From assembly GCF_014646295.1 (NCBI RefSeq), contig NZ_BMNE01000005.1, positions 287,743 through 351,742 of the forward strand: a stretch of DNA of 64,000 nt, given 5' to 3'. Below the pieces are notes generated by a model. It ran no database searches, had not been told where the DNA came from, and saw nothing but the letters and a program-made list of their open reading frames with translations. This DNA is from Nocardia rhizosphaerihabitans (GTDB lineage: Bacteria > Actinomycetota > Actinomycetes > Mycobacteriales > Mycobacteriaceae). The position numbers and the translations under genes were made by a program. Below, one piece after another: positions 1-6,677 of the stretch (its first letter is position 1; each line of letters opens with the position of its first letter).

Positions 1-1033
1 CGAGGCCGAGCACGATCAGACCGGTGACGATCATCGGCTTGGCGCCGAAACGCTGCATGGCCTTCGGAGCGAGCACCACCATGCCGAGCATGATCAGCGT
101 GGTCATCGGCAGCAGTGCGGCGCCCGACGGGAACGCGCTGTAACCGAGCACCTGCTGCAGGTACAGATTCAGGAAGAACCACATCGGCACCCACGCGGCG
201 GCCAGCGCGAACTGGGCGAAGTTGGCGGCGGCGAGATTCGGCGCGCGGAAGATGCTCAGCCGCATCAGCGGTTCACTGCGACGCGACTGGATGAAGACGA
301 AACCGGCCAGCAACGCGGCGGCCAGCGCCAGCACGCCCCAGGTCTGGCCCGAAGCCCAGCCCGCCTCCGGCGCCTGCACGATGGCGTAGACCGCGGCGGC
401 CAAACCGGCTGTCACAGTGACGGACCCGGCGATGTCGATCGAGCCCCTGCGTGCGGGCGCGGCGGGCATCAGCAGCGGAACGGCGATCAACGCGAGCACC
501 GCGATCGGGATGTTGATGTAGAAAACCCAAGGCCAGCTGATGTATTCGGTGATCACGCCGCCGAGGAACACGCCCGCGGTACCACCGGCCGGAGCGGCAG
601 CGCCGTAGACGGCGAGTGCCTTGGTGAGCTCCTGCGGCGAGCCGCCGAACAACATCATCAGCAGGGTGAGCGCCGACGGTGCGATCAATGCCGCGCCGGC
701 GCCTTGGATCGCCCGGCCCGCGAGCTCGAGCCCGACATTGCCCGCGGCGCCCGCGATCACGGAGCCGACCGCGAGAACCAGCCAGCCCGCGCCGAATACC
801 CGGCGCGCGCCGAGCAGGTCGGAGAGCCGGCCGCCGAGCAGGAGCAGGCCGCCGAAGGCGATCACATAGGCGTTGAACACCCAGGTCAGGTTGCCGGGGG
901 TGAAGCCGAGTTCGGCCTGCATCTTGGGCAGCGCGATCCCGATGATCGAGGTGTCCATGATGACCATGAACTGCGCTGCGGCGATCACCGCCAGCGCCCA
1001 CCACTTCCGGGTGGATTGCGATTGCTTAGTCAC
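1..1033 (-). CDS. MFS drug exporter, DHA2/EmrB-QacA type (3' end outside window)
   Basis: Reading the minus strand from a GTG at 1033 gives an open frame to the window edge (344 codons, no stop). It begins VTKQSQSTRKWWALAVIAAAQ and continues FMVIMDTSIIGIALPKMQ. This is the TM1 signature of 14-helix DHA2 proton antiporters: the D in the MD(T)SI motif, then LTWVFNAYVIAFGGLLLLGGRLSD, a typical loop 2-3 motif A region. At least eight hydrophobic segments follow. The family exports drugs or other small molecules from the cytosol using the proton gradient; the substrate cannot be read here. The GTG start is chosen because AAAGGA lies about 8 nt upstream. A promoter with a perfect inverted repeat sits just upstream. 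The C-terminal helices are missing only because the window ends. Confidence 0.88.
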   Translation of the reverse strand, partial: MTKQSQSTRKWWALAVIAAAQFMVIMDTSIIGIALPKMQAELGFTPGNLTWVFNAYVIAFGGLLLLGGRLSDLLGARRVFGAGWLVLAVGSVIAGAAGNVGLELAGRAIQGAGAALIAPSALTLLMMLFGGSPQELTKALAVYGAAAPAGGTAGVFLGGVITEYISWPWVFYINIPIAVLALIAVPLLMPAAPARRGSIDIAGSVTVTAGLAAAVYAIVQAPEAGWASGQTWGVLALAAALLAGFVFIQSRRSEPLMRLSIFRAPNLAAANFAQFALAAAWVPMWFFLNLYLQQVLGYSAFPSGAALLPMTTLIMLGMVVLAPKAMQRFGAKPMIVTGLIVLGL

Positions 1034-1072
1034 GACTTTCGTCCTTTCGAGCGGAGTGCGTCTCGTGCTCGG

Positions 1073-1104
1073 TACCATACCCCCCTATGGTATCAATCTG
1101 TCAA
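1073..1104 (-). promoter_or_regulatory. Promoter with inverted-repeat operator for the MFS exporter
   Basis: On the minus strand TTGACA (1104-1099) and TATGGT (1079-1074) are separated by 19 nt. TACCATA (1073-1079) and TATGGTA (1086-1092) form a perfect 7-bp inverted repeat around six C (G on the coding strand). The overlong spacer with an internal palindrome is typical of MerR-activated promoters. The A/T-flanked G-run also resembles CsoR-type boxes. Which family binds is an inference. Confidence 0.6.
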
Positions 1105-1135
1105 GCCTCCGGCGGGAAAGGATTCGGATAGACGA

Positions 1136-1167
1136 ACGCCCGGCCTGCATCGTGGCGGGCCGGGCGT
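1136..1167 (-). terminator. Hairpin downstream of the AhpD-like gene
   Basis: ACGCCCGGCC (1136-1145) pairs perfectly with GGCCGGGCGT (1158-1167) around a 12-nt loop, 17 nt past the AhpD-like stop codon on the minus strand. There is no long U tail, as is common for actinobacterial terminators. Confidence 0.5.
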
Positions 1168-1183
1168 GTAGGGCTGTGCTGGA

Positions 1184-1942
1184 TCAGGATTCGGGGCGAT
1201 AGGTGATCAGTGCGACGGCGGGCGCGGACACCATCTGGACCGGTGCGCTCCCGTCGACGGAGATGTGCGCGAAGCCGCCTTCGATGGCGACGCGCACGTT
1301 GCGCACCGTCGACGTCGGCTGCCCGTCGGCATCGGTCAGGGTGTAGCCGGCGACCAATGCGACGGTGTCGGCGGCACGCCATTTCGGGGACATCACAGCC
1401 TCTTTCGTGGCGGTGGGGACGAGCGGAAAGTCCAGTTCAGGGCGTGCGACGTGGTTGAAGTAGTTCGACAGCACGTTCAACGCCACATGCCCGACGGCCT
1501 CGGCCAGCTCGCCGTCGCTGACGCCGCTGTTCCTGGCTGCGGCCAGCTGCTCGTCGCGCACCCGGCCGCCGGTACGCAGCACCTCGCGCGCGAAGCGCAG
1601 CACCCCTTCGGCATGCGGGTTGTCGGCGCCGGCCTCGCGCGTCGCCGCGATCGCCGCCGGTGTGAATCCCATCTTCGCCGCCCGCATCGTGTGCGCGGAG
1701 ACGCAGTACTCGCAACCGTTGTCGCTCGCGATCAAGAGAGCCAGTTGCTCACGGGTCTTCGCGCCGAGCTTGCCCGCGGTCAGCGCGTCCCGCAGGCTCA
1801 GATACCCCCGTAGGGTTGCCGGACTGTTGGCCATCGCGGCATAGAGATTCGGCACCCGGCCCAGCTGACGCTGGACTTCGTCGAGTAGTTCGCCCTGTTC
1901 TGTATCGGCCGTGTCGATGGTGACGAGAGGAAGTCGGGACAT
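1184..1942 (-). CDS. AhpD-like / carboxymuconolactone decarboxylase-family protein with extra C-terminal domain
   Basis: The 252-aa product starts MSRLPLVTIDTADTEQGELL. Residues about 5-178 match the peroxidase-related AhpD/CMD family: PNLYAAMANSP, then the redox motif CEYCVSAHT with two cysteines spaced CxxC and a nearby His, and ALNVLSNYFNHVA near the domain end. Such proteins act in the cytosol as thiol-dependent hydroperoxide reductases or related oxidoreductases. The usual single-domain form ends near FPLV at about residue 178. This one continues for about 75 residues (VMSPKWRAADTVALVAGYTL onward) that I do not recognise. An upstream in-frame extension to 2098 is ignored because it crosses the operator region. 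It is divergent from a TetR gene across repeated operators, so repression by that TetR is likely. Confidence 0.85.
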   Translation of the reverse strand: MSRLPLVTIDTADTEQGELLDEVQRQLGRVPNLYAAMANSPATLRGYLSLRDALTAGKLGAKTREQLALLIASDNGCEYCVSAHTMRAAKMGFTPAAIAATREAGADNPHAEGVLRFAREVLRTGGRVRDEQLAAARNSGVSDGELAEAVGHVALNVLSNYFNHVARPELDFPLVPTATKEAVMSPKWRAADTVALVAGYTLTDADGQPTSTVRNVRVAIEGGFAHISVDGSAPVQMVSAPAVALITYRPES

Positions 1943-1967
1943 GTGGAGCTCCAAGGTGGTTCGACGA

Positions 1968-2039
1968 CGGTACTGATCGGTACCGAATTGGGACGGTACT
2001 GACCGGTTCCGAATTTGTCGAGCAATTCGGTACCGATCG
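1968..2039. promoter_or_regulatory. Triple operator array in the AhpD-like/TetR divergent spacer
   Basis: Two direct 23-nt copies (1968-1990 and 1994-2016, 20 of 23 positions equal) share the core GGTACTGATCGGTACCGAAT. An inverted copy, AATTCGGTACCGATCG, lies at 2024-2039. Each contains the palindromic core CGGTACCG or a near match. Tandem palindromes between a TetR gene and its divergent neighbour are the usual TetR operator layout. The assignment to this TetR is an inference. Confidence 0.65.
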
Positions 2040-2063
2040 TTTCCGTTCTGGTACCGTGAGCGC

Positions 2064-2612
2064 ATGGCGACACAGGCCAAGCAGCGCTTGCTCACCACCG
2101 CGGAAGAGTTGTTCTACGCCGAGGGCATCCGTGCCGTCGGCATCGACCGGCTGCTCCAGGAGTCCGGCGTCGGCCGCGCCTCCTTCTACCGCCACTTCGC
2201 GAGCAAGGACGACCTCGTCGTCGCCGTCCTGGAAGACCGCGACCACCGCTGGCTCGACTGGCTGCGCACCTCGGTCGAATCCGTCGACGACTCCGCGGCC
2301 CGCCCGCTGGCCGTCTTCACCGCCCTCGCGGAACGTCTCGCCCGCAACGACTTCCGCGGCTGCGCCTTCATCAACACCATGATCGAAATGGCCGACCCCG
2401 CTTCCCCTGCCCACCAGGTAGCCGATCGCCACAAACGCCGCGTCATCACCTACCTCACCGAACTCCTCACCGCCGCAGATCAACCCGACCCGGACATCCT
2501 CGCCACCGAACTGGCCCTGCTCATCGACGGCGCCATTGTCACCGCCGTCCGTGAGAACTCCCCGGCCGCCGCCGACCGCGCGGCCGCCATCGCGGCCCGT
2601 CTGCTCGCCTGA
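2064..2612 (+). CDS. TetR-family transcriptional regulator
   Basis: The 182-aa protein has an N-terminal helix-turn-helix in residues about 5-50: RLLTTAEELFYAEGIRAVGI, then the recognition segment GVGRASFYRHFASKDDLVVA. The C-terminal ligand domain contains DFRGCAFINTMIEMADP, a motif seen in TetR_C regulators of the YxaF/LfrR-like group. It should be a dimeric repressor released by a small ligand. It is divergent from the AhpD-like gene, and the shared spacer carries three operator copies, so it most likely represses both that gene and itself. The ATG lies 25 nt beyond the last operator copy. The ligand is unknown; an electrophile or peroxide-related compound would fit the partner. Confidence 0.92.
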   Translation: MATQAKQRLLTTAEELFYAEGIRAVGIDRLLQESGVGRASFYRHFASKDDLVVAVLEDRDHRWLDWLRTSVESVDDSAARPLAVFTALAERLARNDFRGCAFINTMIEMADPASPAHQVADRHKRRVITYLTELLTAADQPDPDILATELALLIDGAIVTAVRENSPAAADRAAAIAARLLA

Positions 2613-2664
2613 GGCTCGGGACCCGGAGGGGCACCCGGTTGCGCAGTGTGTGTGCAGGCGGACG

Positions 2665-2692
2665 AGCCCCCGGCGGTGGCGCCGCCGGGGGC
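2665..2692 (+). terminator. Strong hairpin between convergent genes
   Basis: AGCCCCCGGCGG and CCGCCGGGGGCT pair over 12 bp with a 5-nt loop (TGGCG), followed by TTT. It lies between the TetR stop and the convergent hydroxylase stop and can serve both. Confidence 0.75.
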
Positions 2693-2702
2693 TTTCGCGT
2701 AG

Positions 2703-3452
2703 CTACTGCGCGTGCAGGTGACGCGCAGTCGGTGAGGTCGGCACCGTCGCTGGGTCGGGCGCGGTGCCGAGCAATCGGTCGGCCGTGCCGGAGGTCGTCA
2801 CGGTGAACCAGTAGTGCTCGTTCTTGTAGTGGTGGTGGCGGTGGTTGCGCCAGATCGCCCGGTAGAGCGCGTGCTTGGGCTTGTAGTCGGTGTGGATGAG
2901 GTAGTGGGTCCACTCGTAGAGCAGGCCGAGGGTGGTGATCGTCAGCAGGAAGGTCAGGCCGAGGCCGAGGCGTGGGAACGCCAGCAGGCCGATGGCGACC
3001 AGCGCGACGATGGTGAGTGTCAGGGACTTGGGTGGGATGAACACCAAGGGGGTGTCGCGCGGATCCGTATGGTGCGCACGGTGTTTGCGTGCCAGCTCGC
3101 TGTCGATGGTGACCGGGCCGAGGTGGCGCGGACGCCAGTGCAGCACCGTCACGTGGATGATCCACTCGGTCACCGGGAAGGTGGCGACGACGATCAGGGG
3201 GACGAGAGCGTCGGTGAGCTGCCAGTCGCCGACGGCGATGCGGGCCACCAGCGCGGCAACGAAGACCGCGGCGATCATCCAGGGCGACGGATGCCGGACG
3301 AACTCCCGCGCCATCTCGCGCAGCGTCGCGCCGCGGCGGATCGCGCGGGGTGTATCGGCTTCGGTCGCGCGGCCGGGATGTCCCGCCGCGGTTGGGGTTT
3401 CCCCTGCCGGGGCGGTCTCGTGCGACGTCGTTGTCGGACGGTCTTTCATCAT
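2703..3452 (-). CDS. Membrane fatty-acid hydroxylase / sterol desaturase-superfamily protein
   Basis: The 249-aa protein has a charged, Pro/Thr-rich N-terminus (residues 1-45) and then four or five hydrophobic segments. The histidine clusters of the di-iron fatty acid hydroxylase superfamily (ERG3/carotenoid hydroxylase type) are present: EWIIHVTVLH, HRAHHTD, HYLIHTDY and NHRHHHYKNEHYW. Members hydroxylate or desaturate lipids at the membrane with O2 and an electron donor; the lipid substrate cannot be told. The start is the ATGATG preceded by GAGGAA about 7 nt upstream. It lies 18 nt behind a FadR-type GntR gene on the same strand, so the two form an operon, and a fatty acyl ligand for the regulator fits a lipid-modifying partner. 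Confidence 0.87.
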   Translation of the reverse strand: MMKDRPTTTSHETAPAGETPTAAGHPGRATEADTPRAIRRGATLREMAREFVRHPSPWMIAAVFVAALVARIAVGDWQLTDALVPLIVVATFPVTEWIIHVTVLHWRPRHLGPVTIDSELARKHRAHHTDPRDTPLVFIPPKSLTLTIVALVAIGLLAFPRLGLGLTFLLTITTLGLLYEWTHYLIHTDYKPKHALYRAIWRNHRHHHYKNEHYWFTVTTSGTADRLLGTAPDPATVPTSPTARHLHAQ

Positions 3453-3470
3453 GGCGATTCCTCGGGTGGA

Positions 3471-4208
3471 TCACGCCCCGTCGAGGGCGTGGATGAGAGC
3501 GGTGGTCGCCGGCCCGAGCAGTGCCCTGGCAGATTCGGCGGCCCGTTCCGGCTCGCCGGCGGCGATCGCGGCGGCCAGGTCTCGATACGCGCCACCATTG
3601 CCCACCTCGGCGGACATGATCGGCGCGAGCGCCGCCAGCGCGGGTTCATAGGCGGCGCGCAGCATGGAATACATCAGCCGGAACGCGATCGAATCGGCGA
3701 GATCGAGGACGTGATCCCAGAATTCGAGGGCGATCCGCTGCTGGGTGAGCGGGTCCGATTCGGCGACAAGGGAATCCACGGATTCGTGCAGCAGCGCCAA
3801 CTCGCCGTCGATCTGGGCCTCCGCGCCACCGCGCGCCCTGACTCGCGCGGCCGCGAGTTCGGCGATCTTCGGACCGTTGTGCAGCCGCGCCTCGAGAATG
3901 CTGCGGGCCACCGCCGGGTCGATGGTGTCCCCCCGAAGCAGCAGCCGGGGCAACACTTCCAGCCCCGCGCTCCGCCGATAGTCGAGCACCGTGGTGGCCT
4001 CACCCTGCCGCACCGACACCAGCCCCGCCGCCGCGAGCCGCTGCAAAGCCTCCCGGACAGCAGGCCGCGAAACCCCCAGCGCCTCGGCCAACTGCCGCTC
4101 ACTCGGCAACGTACTCCCCGCCGGCAACTCCCCGCCCAGCACCTCGGCGGCGATCTGCTCGAACACATCACCGGAAACCGAGCGCTTCACCACAGGAGTC
4201 CATGCCAT
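3471..4208 (-). CDS. GntR-family regulator, FadR/FCD subfamily
   Basis: The 245-aa protein has a winged helix at residues about 10-75 (PSERQLAEALGVSRPAVREA, then LQRLAAAGLVSVRQG) and a C-terminal all-helical FCD effector domain with ILEARLHNGPKIAELAA and LEFWDHVLDLADS. FCD regulators bind organic acids or acyl ligands, often through metal-coordinating histidines. ATG 4208 gives MAWTPVVKRS. Upstream in-frame GTG (4223) and TTG (4235) are possible but none has a clear ribosome site. The gene heads a two-gene unit with the hydroxylase. A FadR-like palindrome lies 34 nt upstream of the start, so autoregulation is likely. Confidence 0.88.
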   Translation of the reverse strand: MAWTPVVKRSVSGDVFEQIAAEVLGGELPAGSTLPSERQLAEALGVSRPAVREALQRLAAAGLVSVRQGEATTVLDYRRSAGLEVLPRLLLRGDTIDPAVARSILEARLHNGPKIAELAAARVRARGGAEAQIDGELALLHESVDSLVAESDPLTQQRIALEFWDHVLDLADSIAFRLMYSMLRAAYEPALAALAPIMSAEVGNGGAYRDLAAAIAAGEPERAAESARALLGPATTALIHALDGA

Positions 4209-4241
4209 ACCTCGAGCATGCACCCAACAGGTCAAGAGGTC

Positions 4242-4258
4242 AAGTGGTCAGACCAGTT
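4242..4258. promoter_or_regulatory. FadR-like operator palindrome
   Basis: The site reads AAGTGGTCAGACCAGTT: TGGTC-A-GACCA is perfect, and the outer flanks match in 7 of 8 pairs. This is essentially the FadR/GntR consensus half-site arrangement (TGGTCNGACCA). Adjacent TTGACC copies on the minus strand may belong to the promoter. Confidence 0.65.
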
Positions 4259-4304
4259 TCGGCGGAGAAGTCCAGTTCCGGGTGATCAAGTGTTGAGCCG
4301 GGTG

Positions 4305-4949
4305 TCAGCTCGGGTCGGAGCCGCGGATGGCGGAGAGCCAGGTGAAGGTGGCTGCGGTGACGGTGGTGGCGCCGACGAAGGCGCCGATGCCGCCGTTCAT
4401 GACGTAGACCCAGAGGAGGCCGGCGAGGGGGGAACCTACGGCGGGCTGGATGTCGAGGATCAGGCGGCGGGGGATGCCGAACGCGGGTACCTCGGTGGGG
4501 CGGCTCGGGTTGTCGATCAGTTTTCCCGCGGGCTCGGTGCTGCGGACCCGGCCGGAGGGGTAGAAGCGGGTCTCGCCTGCGCGGATCGTGCGGCCGGTCA
4601 ATTCCAGGTCGGTGGGAGTCAGCGCGGACAGGCTCGGTTCGTAGAAGACCGGCTGCCAGACCATCCGGTCACCACTGGTGATCTCCAGCCACGACCGGCT
4701 CACCAACCTGTGCTGCTGGCGCACGCGACGGCCACCCACCGTGCCGGTCGCCACGAGCCCGGTCGGGATGAGGCCGAAGGCGAGCCCCAGTTGGTAGGTG
4801 GTGAAGGCGAGGATCGCCAGGGTGACCGCGGCGAGCGCGCTCAGCTGATCGAGATCGGCGAACGGCACCCACGCGGCGATGACCGCGAGGGTGCCGGACG
4901 TGACGAGCAGCGGGTAGGTGAGCGCGCGCGCCGGGCCTGAATTGGTCAC
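4305..4949 (-). CDS. Small membrane protein at the end of the peptide importer operon
   Basis: The 214-aa product starts at a GTG two bases after the stop codon of the upstream binding protein, so it is translationally coupled to it. Hydrophobic helices are seen at residues about 10-30 and 35-60, and two more near residues 168-210. Between them is a soluble region of roughly 100 residues with GRRVRQQHRLVSRSWLEIT and a Pro-rich stretch. I do not recognise the family. Position in the operon suggests an accessory role for the importer or the lipoproteins, but nothing in the sequence proves it. Confidence 0.7.
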   Translation of the reverse strand: MTNSGPARALTYPLLVTSGTLAVIAAWVPFADLDQLSALAAVTLAILAFTTYQLGLAFGLIPTGLVATGTVGGRRVRQQHRLVSRSWLEITSGDRMVWQPVFYEPSLSALTPTDLELTGRTIRAGETRFYPSGRVRSTEPAGKLIDNPSRPTEVPAFGIPRRLILDIQPAVGSPLAGLLWVYVMNGGIGAFVGATTVTAATFTWLSAIRGSDPS

Positions 4950-4951
4950 GG

Positions 4952-6628
4952 CTACTTGACGAAGCCGATCTTGGTGTAGTCGAGCGAAGCCAAGCCTGCG
5001 GCACCGTAGTTGGCGAGAGTGTCGCGCACCGCGACATTGCCGGGCGACTGCAGCAGCGGAATGGAATGGCCTTCCTCGAAGACCTTCCGGTCGACCTGGT
5101 TCGCCAGTTCGATCGCCTTGGCCGGGTCGAGCTCGGAAATCGTCTGCTCGATCAGCGCATTGAGTTCCGGCGAGCCGATGCGGCCGTAGTTGCCCTGCAG
5201 ATCATCGGGGTAGTAGCCGTAGATCTGGGTCAGGCTGCTGAGCGGGAACGGATCGCCGACCCAGCTCCACTGTCCGACATCGAAATTGCCCGGCTGGATG
5301 TTCTCGGTGAAGAACCCCGCGCCCGGCTTGGTCTCGATGTTCAGCTTCACGCCGATCTGGGCGAGGTTCTGCTGGATGATCTGTGCGATCTGTACCCAGA
5401 CGTCCTGGTTGTACATCACGTCGCGGATCTCGAGCTTGCGGCCGTCCTTCTCCCGGACGTCCCCGTTGAGCTTCCAACCGAGAGCATCGAGCTCTTGGGC
5501 GGCGGCGGTCGGATCGAAGCCGAGGCTGTTGTCCTGGTAGCCCTTCTGGCCGGCCAGGAAGACGTGGTTGTTGAGCGGCTTCGGGTCGGCGACCAGGCCG
5601 TTCTGAATGGCGTTGGCGATGCCCTGGCGGTCGATCGCCTTCGAGATGGCAACGCGCACACCCTGTTCAGCCAGGATCGAGCCGGGCGCGCCGTTGAATG
5701 TCAGGTGCGACCAGCTGTTGCCCGGTGCTCGGCGAATCGCGATTCCGGGAGTGCTGCGTGCGGTCTTCAGCTCGTCGCGGTTGGCGAGACCGACCGCGTC
5801 GATCTCGTTGTTCTGCAGCGCGGGCAGGGTGGCCTCACTGGACAGCACGCTGAAAGTGAAGGTGTCCAGCTTCGGGGTATCGCCCCACCACTTGGGGTTA
5901 CGCGCGAGCACGACCCGGCCCTGCGCGCGGTCGACCGACTGGACGATGAACGGACCCGCCGACAGCCTCAGCGCGTCGACCTGACTCTTGTTGAACGCCT
6001 CGGCCGTCGAGGTGGCCGACTTGGGGAACAGGAACGAATTGCCCGCGAACTGGCCACGCCAATCCGCGTAGTGCTCCTTGAACGTGATGATGGCCTGCTT
6101 GTCGTCGACGCCACGCTCGACCTTCTCGACCCGATCGAAGCCGGAATTGTTGGCGATCAGATACGCCTTGTCGGCGCCACTGAGCGCTGTGGCCTGGGAC
6201 TGGATGTCCTCCCAGGAGATCGGCGTGCCGTCGGACCACACCGCCTTGGGATTGATCGTGTACGTCACCTGCTGTGGGTCGGTCCCGGTCAGCTGGATGT
6301 CGGTGAAGAAGTCGGTGTTGACCGAGAGATTGGCCGCCGCATCAGTTTTGAACGCCCGCGGCATCGTCGGCCGTAGCAAAGCAGCTGTTTCGGCGTCGTT
6401 GCCGTCGTTGTGCAGCGCGTTCCAGTTCTGCGGCAGCGCGCTGATCGCCAGCCGCAGATTTCCGCCGTCGCGCAGCTCGCTGACATCCTTGGGATTGATG
6501 TCGCTGGTGGTACCGATCGCGGCGGAGCCGCCGGTTTCGGCATCCTCGTCCGAGGCACAGCCTGCAGCGATCACGCTGACGATGACCAGTGGTATTGCCA
6601 GACGGGTGGTCATTGAACGAATCCGCAT
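4952..6628 (-). CDS. Peptide ABC transporter substrate-binding lipoprotein, SBP_bac_5 family (copy 1)
   Basis: The 558-aa protein starts at ATG 6628 behind AAAGGAGCG; the longer open frame to 6730 has no support. A signal peptide ends in a lipobox, VIAAGC, with the lipid-anchored Cys at residue 24. The mature part has the cluster C binding-protein layout: TYTINPKAVWSDGTPISWED, then APGSILAEQGVRVAISKAID, REKDGRKLEIRDVMYN and LANQVDRKVFEEGHSIPL. It should capture peptides outside the membrane and deliver them to the permease. It is the last of three tandem paralogues, all ending in YDYTK(I/V)GF(V/T)K or a close variant. It lies 49 nt after copy 2. Confidence 0.92.
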   Translation of the reverse strand: MRIRSMTTRLAIPLVIVSVIAAGCASDEDAETGGSAAIGTTSDINPKDVSELRDGGNLRLAISALPQNWNALHNDGNDAETAALLRPTMPRAFKTDAAANLSVNTDFFTDIQLTGTDPQQVTYTINPKAVWSDGTPISWEDIQSQATALSGADKAYLIANNSGFDRVEKVERGVDDKQAIITFKEHYADWRGQFAGNSFLFPKSATSTAEAFNKSQVDALRLSAGPFIVQSVDRAQGRVVLARNPKWWGDTPKLDTFTFSVLSSEATLPALQNNEIDAVGLANRDELKTARSTPGIAIRRAPGNSWSHLTFNGAPGSILAEQGVRVAISKAIDRQGIANAIQNGLVADPKPLNNHVFLAGQKGYQDNSLGFDPTAAAQELDALGWKLNGDVREKDGRKLEIRDVMYNQDVWVQIAQIIQQNLAQIGVKLNIETKPGAGFFTENIQPGNFDVGQWSWVGDPFPLSSLTQIYGYYPDDLQGNYGRIGSPELNALIEQTISELDPAKAIELANQVDRKVFEEGHSIPLLQSPGNVAVRDTLANYGAAGLASLDYTKIGFVK

Positions 6629-6677
6629 GGTTCGCTCCTTTCCAGAGGTTCGCTGCACGAATGCGGCACGGTGGTAG

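Noticed and set aside
273..1004. A 243-codon minus-strand frame inside the MFS gene
   Set aside because: It is out of frame with the membrane protein, which is the true product; its translation is Arg-rich and not hydrophobic.
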